Shown piece by piece: positions 6,674 to 11,839 of a stretch of DNA of 11,839 bases (within the stretch, counting starts at the first letter, position 1; every line of letters starts with the position of its first letter). This DNA comes from JACPFV01 sp035526825 (GTDB lineage Bacteria > Pseudomonadota > Gammaproteobacteria > Nevskiales > Nevskiaceae). The notes under the pieces were generated by a model. That model did no database searches. It saw only the letters and a list, made by a program, of their open reading frames with translations, and was not told where the DNA came from. The stretch is taken from NCBI GenBank assembly GCA_035526825.1, contig DATLBT010000138.1:1-11839 (forward strand), written 5' to 3'. A program made the position numbers and the translations under genes.

Positions 6674-7069
6674 ATGCGCCTCTGCTTCGCTGCACTGCTG
6701 CTTTTCGCCACGCTGCCGGCCACGGCGGCGAACTGCCCCACGACGCTGCCGCAGGATCGGCTCAACGACTGCTGGGTCAAGGCCGCCGACGTCGCCAACG
6801 CGCGCCTCGATGACCTGCTGCGCGAGTTGAAGCCGGCGCTCGGCAAGCGCCACTGGGCGCACCTCAAGGAAAGCCAGAGCTACTGGGAAGACTCGCGCTC
6901 GATCGACTGCAAGGTCGAGGCCTCGCTGATCGAAGGCCCGGTGCGCGAGGCGGTGCGTTACGGCTGCACCGAGAAGCGCGCGATCGAGCGCATGCGCCAG
7001 CTGCGGTTCTTGTTGTGCCCGCAGTACAACCTGGATGGGCGCTGCGAGGCTGCGCGGCGGTACGAGTAG
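6674..7069 (+). CDS. LprI-like (DUF1311) exported protein
   Basis: Predicted 131 residues. The signal peptide MRLCFAALLLFATLPATAA ends before N-C-P. The mature part matches the LprI/DUF1311 pattern: a first Cys pair (C21, C33), A-D-V-A-N-A-R-L-D-D-L-L, the W-x-x-x-K-E-S-Q-x-x-W-E-D-S-R segment, C79, an E-G-P-V stretch, C98 followed by T-E-K-R, and two more Cys (C115, C124). Members of this family are small secreted or periplasmic proteins; LprI of Mycobacterium tuberculosis is reported as a lysozyme inhibitor. That role is only a hint here. The ATG at 6674 is preceded by GAAGGG, and the preceding gene's stop lies 11 bp upstream, so it is probably translated from the same message as the repeat lipoprotein. 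Longer in-frame readings upstream overlap the repeat gene and lack the signal peptide. Confidence 0.85.
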   Translation: MRLCFAALLLFATLPATAANCPTTLPQDRLNDCWVKAADVANARLDDLLRELKPALGKRHWAHLKESQSYWEDSRSIDCKVEASLIEGPVREAVRYGCTEKRAIERMRQLRFLLCPQYNLDGRCEAARRYE

Positions 7070-7228
7070 TCCCGGCCGCTGTGGCTGTCAACCCGAGCGA
7101 AGCGATCACGTTCAACCAGCAGCAGCGCTTCGGAACGCGGTCGCCGTTCGCCGTCGGCTTGAGTTCATGCGTCGCGGCCATCGCCGCTGAACACCGGCCT
7201 TAGGCCCGCTTGCAGATGCGCAAACGGA
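7070..7228. other. Stretch with no recognisable gene before the GFA remnant
   Basis: No reading frame here resembles a known protein and no T-rich terminator follows the LprI-like stop. A short palindrome GGCCT-T-AGGCC sits at 7196-7206. This may be the decayed start of the GFA region or ordinary spacer. Confidence 0.5.
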
Positions 7229-7676
7229 AAGGTCGCCATTCAGGTCGCCCTGTGCGGCTCTGTCAGATACACAGTCGCTGGTCCTGTACGTCCAACCGTC
7301 GCCGCGCCATTGCAAGAAGTGTCGCCGCTTCTCGGGCGGCCTTTTCGCCGTTACCTCGGCACGGAAAAAACATCTCGTCATCACGAAGAAGGGCTCTTTG
7401 AAGTGGTTCCAGTCCTCGAAATACACCAAGCGCGGCTTCTGCGGAAAGTGCGGCTCGAGCTTGTTTGGGGTCTCACCCCAATGGCCGTTCATCTCCATTT
7501 CCGCGGCCTCGCTGAATGAGCCCACCGGACTGAAACTCGCGGTGCACTCCTGGACGGAAGAGAGTGCAGACTACTGGTCGTTTGACCCGAAGCTGCCTAG
7601 AAAGCGCGGTCCATCTGGCCTAGGCGGGCCGCCGGAGAGCGCCGAGCAAGGTTTGAGCGGCCGGGGACATAGGTAA
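7229..7676 (+). pseudogene. GFA-family (glutathione-dependent formaldehyde-activating-like) gene, frameshifted
   Basis: The GFA fold uses Cys pairs to bind zinc. One frame (7235-7300) reads A-L-C-G-S-V-R-Y-T-V-A-G-P-V, the usual GFA start. From 7308 the homology continues in another frame: H-C-K-K-C-R-R-F-S-G-G, then G-F-C-G-K-C-G-S-S-L-F-G, I-S-A-A-S-L-N and, near the end, D-Y-W-S-F-D-P-K-L-P. Joining the two needs one base fewer between about 7262 and 7308, so this is a frameshift. The expected first Cys of the C-x-C motif and of the C-H-C motif are both Ala, and no ATG or GTG start with a ribosome site is visible in the first frame. The end runs on to a stop at 7674-7676 past the normal C-terminus. 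The second frame alone could be read from a TTG at 7398 but would give only a fragment. Assignment to the GFA family is firm; calling it a pseudogene is strong inference unless the frameshift is a sequencing error. Confidence 0.75.
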
Positions 7677-7694
7677 CACTTTTTCCAGTCCCGA

Positions 7695-7735
7695 CGGCGC
7701 CGCTTCGCGGCGCCGCGCCTCGAGCAACTCGAGGC
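7695..7735. repeat. Two tandem perfect hairpins between the GFA and GST remnants
   Basis: The first has arms of 9 bp (7695-7703 and 7707-7715) around TTC. The second has arms of 8 bp (7717-7724 and 7728-7735) around CAA. They are one base apart and neither has a T-run, so they are not ordinary terminators. The second lies inside the GST-like reading frame (L-E-Q-L-E-A). They may mark the junction where the two gene fragments were joined. Confidence 0.8.
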
Positions 7736-7919
7736 TATTCTTGGCAGCAGAGATTGGCTTGCGGCGGATTGGTTCACGGTTGCAGACTTGCCAATGGCTG
7801 ATGTTCTGCGCGTGCTCGCTTATTCAGATCGGGTTCGTCCGTATGAGATGTTCACGGGCCACGTCGTCATCGACGGCGTGCAGCGCCCGCGATTCGAGAG
7901 GATCACCCGCAATGCCTGA
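7716..7919 (+). pseudogene. Glutathione S-transferase C-terminal fragment
   Basis: The frame ending at the TGA at 7917-7919 encodes R-L-E-Q-L-E-A-I-L-G-S-R-D-W-L-A-A-D-W-F followed by T-V-A-D-L-P-M-A-D-V-L-R-V-L. This is the core of the all-helical GST C-terminal domain, where family members have W-L-A-x-x-x-F-T-V-A-D and M-x-x-V-L-R. The N-terminal thioredoxin-like domain that binds glutathione is absent: upstream the frame runs into the hairpins and a stop at 7674. The downstream part (R-P-Y-E-M, then Q-R-P-R-F-E-R-I) is shorter and less regular than the usual end. No start codon with a ribosome site precedes it. It is therefore a remnant, in the same orientation as the GFA remnant just upstream. 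Confidence is good for the family and moderate for the exact left edge. Confidence 0.65.
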
Positions 7920-7928
7920 GGCCGGTGC

Positions 7929-8345
7929 ATGAAACGGCGCGTGCCCGACGCGCTGTACAACCAGGTGCTCGCGATCGCCACGGCCATCGCCGACCACGAC
8001 GGGGTGAATAGCGTGGCGCGGGCCGAGTTGATGGCGCTATTCCACAAGCATCAGCAAGCGGGCACGCCCGACCCGTTCCTGACGGAAACGGTGGCCGACT
8101 TCACCAACGATCCCGATGAGCAGGTGCGCCTGTACCGGCTGGCCATCGAGCAGTGCATCGCGGTGCCCGGGGAGCCCGTGCACTCCAAGCGATGCGGCCT
8201 CATCGAGGCGCTGCTCGAACTGCGGGATGACGGCGAAGCCCAGCAGGAACTGATGCGCGCCAGGCTCGCGGCCTTCGCCGCGCGCGACTCCGAAGCGGTG
8301 AAGGATCTCGATCGCCTTGCAAGGCGGATGGCGACTGAACGGTAG
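7929..8345 (+). CDS. Small helical protein of unknown function
   Basis: Predicted 138-residue soluble protein with no signal peptide or membrane segment. The ATG at 7929 has GAGG seven bases upstream, overlapping the stop of the GST remnant. The sequence is rich in Ala, Arg, Glu and Asp and looks all-helical, with two segments resembling helical-repeat (TPR-like) hairpins: D-P-D-E-Q-V-R-L-Y-R-L-A-I-E-Q and L-I-E-A-L-L-E-L-R-D-D-G-E-A-Q-Q-E-L. A G-E-P-V-H-S-K-R loop lies between them. I do not recognise a named family and make no functional claim. The gene stands alone, converging on the two tRNA genes. A GGCCTG/CAGGCC hairpin at 8364-8378, just past its stop, might help end transcription but has no T-run. 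Confidence 0.72.
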   Translation: MKRRVPDALYNQVLAIATAIADHDGVNSVARAELMALFHKHQQAGTPDPFLTETVADFTNDPDEQVRLYRLAIEQCIAVPGEPVHSKRCGLIEALLELRDDGEAQQELMRARLAAFAARDSEAVKDLDRLARRMATER

Positions 8346-8372
8346 TCGGCCCGTTGAGGGCGGGGCCTGGAA

Positions 8373-8472
8373 CAGGCCGGCTTGGTGGGTCGTGTAGGAG
8401 TCGAACCTACGACCTAGTGATTAAGAGTCAACTGCTCTACCAACTGAGCTAACGACCCACCAAGCCGGCCTG
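8373..8472 (-). repeat. 21-bp perfect inverted repeat enclosing tRNA-Lys
   Basis: 8373-8393 and 8452-8472 are exact reverse complements. Seven of the 21 bp are the tRNA acceptor stem; the other 14 lie in the flanks, so the 5' leader is complementary to the 3' ACCA and the trailer. The left arm also contributes CAGGCC to a second small hairpin (8364-8378). In the precursor RNA the CCA end would be paired with leader bases. Confidence 0.9.
8383..8458 (-). tRNA. tRNA-Lys (anticodon CTT)
   Basis: A 76-base cloverleaf on the minus strand: acceptor GGGTCGT/ACGACCC, D arm GCTC/GAGC, anticodon loop CTCTTAA with anticodon CTT (lysine AAG codons), T arm GTAGG/CCTAC with TTCGACT, discriminator A and an encoded CCA. 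The anticodon stem GTTGA/TCACT has one U-C mismatch (28-42) and a G-U pair (27-43), so it is weaker than usual. It follows tRNA-His by 29 bases and is probably on the same transcript. Confidence 0.95.
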
Positions 8473-8487
8473 GACCGGTTCAGAATT

Positions 8488-8564
8488 TGGGGTGACCGAC
8501 GGGGCTCGAACCCGCGACAACCGGAATCACAATCCGGGACTCTACCAACTGAGCTACGGCCACC
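8488..8564 (-). tRNA. tRNA-His (anticodon GTG)
   Basis: A cloverleaf on the minus strand with acceptor GTGGCCG/CGGTCAC (one G-U pair), anticodon loop TTGTGAT with GTG, T loop TTCGAGC and an encoded CCA. The extra 5' G at position -1, opposite C73, is encoded at 8564; it is the identity element of bacterial tRNA-His. It lies 37 bases beyond the RND gene stop on the same strand. Confidence 0.96.
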
Positions 8565-8573
8565 ATTGATCAC

Positions 8574-8593
8574 GCCCCCGGGCTTTCCGGGGC
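8574..8593 (-). terminator. GC-rich stem between the RND gene and tRNA-His
   Basis: GCCCC(C)GG at 8574-8581 pairs with CCGGGGC at 8587-8593, with one bulged C and a 5-base loop. No T-run follows on the minus strand, so it could be a weak terminator, an mRNA-stabilising 3' stem or a processing site ahead of the tRNAs. Confidence 0.35.
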
Positions 8594-8598
8594 CGCGC

Positions 8599-8627
8599 AT
8601 ATTAATTGATATTCGCGGGTGTGGAAA
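8599..8627 (-). promoter_or_regulatory. Possible tRNA-His/tRNA-Lys promoter inside the end of the RND gene
   Basis: On the minus strand TTTCCA (8622-8627) and TAATAT (8599-8604) are 17 bases apart, each matching 4 of 6 consensus bases. It lies about 35 bases upstream of the tRNA-His 5' end and covers the RND stop codon. It is a weak match but well placed for a separate tRNA transcript. Confidence 0.35.
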
Positions 8628-11600
8628 CCGCCGCCATCCGGCGAGGGCGCAGCCGCACCTTGATCTCGTCGACGATTTCGAACACCACCGGCACCACGAA
8701 CAAGCTCAGCGCGGTGGAGGTGAGCAGCCCGCCGATGACGACGACCGCCATGGACGCGCGGAAGGCGTTGCTGCCGCCCAGGCCCAGGGCCATGGGCAGC
8801 ATGCCGGCCGCCATCGCCACCGTGGTCATGACGATGGGCCGCGCGCGCTTGTGGCAGGCGTCGATCAACGCGTCGTCGCGCGACAGGCCCAGATCGCGGC
8901 GCGCCATGATCGCGTAGTCGACCAGCAGGATCGAGTTCTTGGTGACGATACCGATCAGCATCAACAGGCCGATCAGCGAGGAAATCGACAGCGTGTGGCC
9001 GGTGACGAGCAGGGAGCCCAGCGCGCCGCCGACCGCCAGCGGCAGCGCCGCCATCACGGTCGCCGGCTGCGCGAAGTCGTGGAACAGCAGCACCATCACC
9101 GCGTAAACGCAGAACGTGCCGGCCAGCAGCGCCAGCGCGAAGCCCGCAAACATGTCGTTCATGGTCTCGACGTCACCGATCGGCACCTCGCGCACCCCAG
9201 CGGGCAGGTTCTTCAGCGACGGGAACATCGCCACCTGCTTCATGACGTCGCCGGTCGGCATGCCCTGCAGGTCGGCGGTGATCGTCACCGAGCGGTCGCG
9301 GTTATGGCGCACGATCTCGCTCGGTCCGCCGTCGATGCGGATCTCGGCAATGCTCTGCAGCGGCACCGTGCCGTGACTGCCGCGCACGCGCAGCTGCTGC
9401 AGCGTGTCGAGGTCGGCGCGCGCCTGCGAGGCGAGCTGCACGCGCACGTAGATCTGCCGGTCGGAAAGGTTCAGGCGAGCGAGGTTGAAGTCGTAATCAC
9501 CCGCGGTCGCGATGCGCAGCGCCTGCGCGATCGCGCTGGCGGTGACGCCGAGCTCGGCGGCGCGCTGGAAGTCCGGCGTGATCACCAGTTCGGGGCGGAG
9601 CAGGCTGGCGCTGGTCGCCACTGCGCCGATGCCCGGCACGCCGCGCAGGTCCTTGGCCACCGAGAGCGCCGCGGCCTCGAGCGTGACCGGATCGTCGCCC
9701 ACCAGCGCCAGCATCAGCTGCGTGCCGGGGCCCTCGCCCGTCAGCGTCACGCGCGCGCCCGGGATCGAGTTGAGCGGCCCGGTGAGCGCGGCCTCGATCT
9801 CCTGCTGCGTGCGTGCGCGGCCGGCGAGCGGCGCCAGTCGCAGCATCAGCGTGGCGGCGTTCACGCGCGGTGCCACGGTCTGGGCCTGGCGGCCGCCGGC
9901 CGAAGCGCCCTCGCCCACGGTCAGGTAGGTGTGCTCCACCTCGGGCTGCTCGAGCGCGATGCGGCGCGCCTGCTCGCCCGCCGCGCGGGTGTCGTCGAGC
10001 GTGCTGCCCGGCGGCAACTCGACCTTGAAGATGATGGTGGTGCCGTCGTCGACTGGCACGAATTGCGTCGGCAGCATCCGGACCATCGCCATCGACAGCA
10101 CGAAGAACACGCCGGCCGCGGCAGTGGTGCTCCACGGATGCCTGACGCACCAGCGCACCGCCGACAGGTATCCGCGCATCACCGGGCCGTCGGGCTCGGG
10201 CGGGTGCGGCCTGAGGAAATATGCCGCCAGCATCGGCGTGAGCAGGCGCGCGACCGCGAGCGAGAACAGCACCGCCACCGATGCGGTCCAGCCGAACTGC
10301 TGGAACAGCTCGCCGATGATGCCGCCGACGAACGCCGTCGGCAGGAACACGGCGACCAGCGTCAGCGAGGTCGCCACCACGGCGAGGCCGATCTCCTCCA
10401 CCGCCTCGATCGCGGCCTGCAACGGGCTCTTGCCGCTGCGCAGGTGGCGCATCATGTTCTCGATCTCGACGATGGTGTCGTCGACCAGGATGCCGATCAC
10501 CAGCGTCAGCGCCAGCAGCGTGATCGAGTTCAGCGTGTAGCCGAGCAGCCCCATGAACGCGAAGGTCGGGATGATCGACAGCGGCAGCGCGATCGCGGAA
10601 ATCAGCGTGGCGCGCCAATCGCGCAGGAACAGCCAGACCACGATCACCGCCAGCAGCGAGCCTTCCCAAAGCGCGCGCATCGACTGCTTGTAGTTGCGCA
10701 TCACCGGGTCGATGCGGTTGACCACCTCGACCATTTGTACGCGCGGGTACAGCGGGCGCAGCTCGTCGATGCGACGGGTGACGTCCTCGTGCAGTGACAC
10801 CTCGTCGTAACCGCGCGCGCGCATGACCTGGAAGCCCACTACCGGCTTGCCGTCATAGAGCGCGAGCTGGCGGCGCTCAGCGATGGTGTCGCGCACGACC
10901 GCGATCTCGTCGAGCCGCAGCCGGCGGTCGCCGAACGGCAGCGCGACCGCGCCGAGGTCCTGCGCGCTGGCGACACTGCCGAGCGTGCGCACCACCTGCT
11001 CCTGGCCGCCGAGGTCGCCGCGTCCGCTGGGTGCATCCTGCTGGTTGGCGCGCAACTGCGTGGAGACGTCGCCCGCGGTGATGTCGAGGGCCTGCAGGCG
11101 CACCGGATCGAGCTCGATCGAAACCTCGCGCGTGACGCCGCCCTGGCGCTTGATCTGCTGCACGCCGCTGACGGTGCGCAAGGCCTTGGCGACGGTGTCG
11201 TCGACGAACCACGACAGCTCGACCTCGTCGAGGCTGTCCGAGCTGACCGCGTAGGTGACCGTAGCTGCCGCACCGGTATCGAAGCGGCTGACGTTGGGCT
11301 CGCGAACATCGGTCGGCATCAGCGGCCGTGCGCGCGTGACGGCGTCGCGCACTTCGTCGAGCGCCTCCTGGATGTCCTTGCCGAACTCGAACTCGATCAT
11401 CAGCGAGGCCGTGCCGTCGGTGATCGTGGTCTTGATTTCGTCGATGCCGGGGATGTTGGAGATCTGGTCCTCGAGCGGCCGCGCGACTTCGGTCTCCAGC
11501 TGCGACGGCGTCGCGCCAGGCAGCGTCGCGACCACGCTCACCGCCGGCCAGTTGAGGTCGGGCAGGCTCTGGATGCCCAGGCCCTTGAACGCGATCAGCC

Positions 11601-11673
11601 CGCTGACGCCGAGGATCAGGAACAGCAGCAACGAGGGCGTGGGCTTGTGGATCGCCCAGGTGGCGAGGCTCAT
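8602..11673 (-). CDS. RND-family (HAE1-type) multidrug efflux transporter, inner-membrane subunit
   Basis: A 1023-residue proton-driven exporter of full family length. It has the typical duplicated layout: TM1 near residues 12-30, a periplasmic porter/docking loop (about 31-330), TM2-TM6 (about 335-485), TM7 near 515-533, the second periplasmic loop (about 535-835) and TM8-TM12 (about 840-1000). The proton-relay residues are present: D398 and D399 in G-I-L-V-D-D-T-I-V-E-I-E-N of TM4, and K912 in G-I-V-T-K-N-S-I-L-L-V-D-Y of TM10. No Glu- or Met-rich metal signature points to heavy-metal export, so an HAE1-type drug or amphiphile pump is most likely; the substrate cannot be read from sequence. 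The ATG at 11673 overlaps the adaptor gene stop as ATGA, indicating translational coupling. An outer-membrane TolC-type partner is not encoded next to it. Confidence 0.95.
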   Translation of the reverse strand: MSLATWAIHKPTPSLLLFLILGVSGLIAFKGLGIQSLPDLNWPAVSVVATLPGATPSQLETEVARPLEDQISNIPGIDEIKTTITDGTASLMIEFEFGKDIQEALDEVRDAVTRARPLMPTDVREPNVSRFDTGAAATVTYAVSSDSLDEVELSWFVDDTVAKALRTVSGVQQIKRQGGVTREVSIELDPVRLQALDITAGDVSTQLRANQQDAPSGRGDLGGQEQVVRTLGSVASAQDLGAVALPFGDRRLRLDEIAVVRDTIAERRQLALYDGKPVVGFQVMRARGYDEVSLHEDVTRRIDELRPLYPRVQMVEVVNRIDPVMRNYKQSMRALWEGSLLAVIVVWLFLRDWRATLISAIALPLSIIPTFAFMGLLGYTLNSITLLALTLVIGILVDDTIVEIENMMRHLRSGKSPLQAAIEAVEEIGLAVVATSLTLVAVFLPTAFVGGIIGELFQQFGWTASVAVLFSLAVARLLTPMLAAYFLRPHPPEPDGPVMRGYLSAVRWCVRHPWSTTAAAGVFFVLSMAMVRMLPTQFVPVDDGTTIIFKVELPPGSTLDDTRAAGEQARRIALEQPEVEHTYLTVGEGASAGGRQAQTVAPRVNAATLMLRLAPLAGRARTQQEIEAALTGPLNSIPGARVTLTGEGPGTQLMLALVGDDPVTLEAAALSVAKDLRGVPGIGAVATSASLLRPELVITPDFQRAAELGVTASAIAQALRIATAGDYDFNLARLNLSDRQIYVRVQLASQARADLDTLQQLRVRGSHGTVPLQSIAEIRIDGGPSEIVRHNRDRSVTITADLQGMPTGDVMKQVAMFPSLKNLPAGVREVPIGDVETMNDMFAGFALALLAGTFCVYAVMVLLFHDFAQPATVMAALPLAVGGALGSLLVTGHTLSISSLIGLLMLIGIVTKNSILLVDYAIMARRDLGLSRDDALIDACHKRARPIVMTTVAMAAGMLPMALGLGGSNAFRASMAVVVIGGLLTSTALSLFVVPVVFEIVDEIKVRLRPRRMAAVSTPANIN

Positions 11674-11839
11674 TTCGGTGCGGGTTCCGGTTCGGGCGCC
11701 GGCTCGGTGGCTGCGGTCTTCGAGGCCGAGATGGCGACGAGGTCGCCGTCGTTGAGGAACGCGCCGCCCGCGAGCGCGAGGCGCGCGCCCGGCGCGATGC
11801 CCGTGAGCACCTCGACATCGGCGCCGCGGCGCCGGCCGG
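11670..11839 (-). CDS. RND periplasmic adaptor (membrane fusion protein), C-terminal part
   Basis: Only the last 55 codons are inside the window; the gene continues past the right edge. The reading A-D-V-E-V-L-T-G-I-A-P-G-A-R-L-A-L-A-G-G followed by A-F-L-N-D-G-D-L-V-A-I is the membrane-proximal end of HlyD/AcrA-type adaptors, which typically read V-x-x-G-L-x-x-G-D-x-V-V-x-x-G and then L-x-D-G-x-x-V. A short Pro/Glu-rich tail (E-P-A-P-E-P-E-P-A-P-K) follows. The stop overlaps the RND start by 4 bases, so the two are an operon. The adaptor links the inner-membrane pump to an outer-membrane channel. Confidence 0.88.
   Translation of the reverse strand, partial: GRRRGADVEVLTGIAPGARLALAGGAFLNDGDLVAISASKTAATEPAPEPEPAPK

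Noticed and set aside
7015..7203. Short plus-strand open frame after the LprI-like gene
   Set aside because: It overlaps the end of the LprI-like gene in another frame, has no ribosome site and shows no recognisable similarity.
7662..7693. Possible insertion-sequence end (GGGGACATAGGTAACAC)
   Set aside because: It feels like a transposon terminal repeat, but no inverted partner, target duplication or transposase lies in the window.
7229..7930. Possible integron cassettes (attC sites) around the GFA and GST remnants
   Set aside because: The hairpin core resembles some attC sites, and GTTCAAC at about 7110 fits one core half, but no paired RYYYAAC/GTTRRRY ends or integrase were found.
8566..10797. 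Long plus-strand open frame opposite the RND transporter gene
   Set aside because: It is an antisense mirror of the RND gene, full of Arg, Gln and His with no recognisable motifs.

Overview
The window is GC-rich DNA from a Gram-negative bacterium. It encodes several lipoproteins with lipoboxes, an outer-membrane-type protein, an RND efflux pump and tRNAs with an encoded CCA. The tRNA-His sequence and the envelope gene content fit a Gammaproteobacterium (possibly Xanthomonadales-, Nevskiales- or Steroidobacter-like), but this is inference and no 16S or other marker is present.

Layout. (1) 20-3791, minus strand: a secreted lipoprotein with a beta-trefoil-like domain and an M19-dipeptidase-like metal site, followed 37 bp downstream by a polytopic membrane protein. 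The start of the membrane protein is unclear and lies in a perfect 14-bp hairpin. (2) 3899-4135, minus: a small hydrophilic protein with an ESFPASDPPS motif, divergent from (3) 4236-5075, plus: a lipoprotein of the YkuD L,D-transpeptidase family whose catalytic Cys and neighbouring His are replaced. (4) 5140-7069, plus: three closely spaced exported proteins, namely a beta-barrel-like protein with an acidic Pro-rich tail, a lipoprotein with six 16-residue Gly/Pro/Ser/Gln repeats and a Cys-rich end, and an LprI-like (DUF1311) protein. (5) about 7200-7919: a stretch of gene remnants, a frameshifted GFA-family gene and the C-terminal part of a glutathione S-transferase, with two tandem perfect hairpins between them. 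(6) 7929-8345, plus: a small unrecognised protein. (7) 8383-8564, minus: tRNA-Lys(CTT) and tRNA-His(GTG); the tRNA-Lys acceptor stem is extended to 21 bp by its flanks. (8) 8602-11839, minus: an HAE1-type RND transporter and the end of its periplasmic adaptor gene, overlapping by 4 bp.

Function as a whole. Most genes act in the cell envelope. The RND pump and adaptor form an ordinary efflux operon whose outer-membrane channel is not in the window. The 4.2-7.1 kb plus-strand stretch looks like an envelope or peptidoglycan-associated set. I see no phage, CRISPR, toxin-antitoxin or intact mobile element. The most unusual items are the predicted dead L,D-transpeptidase, the repeat lipoprotein, the lipoprotein/membrane-protein pair with its hairpin, and the tRNA-Lys inverted repeat.
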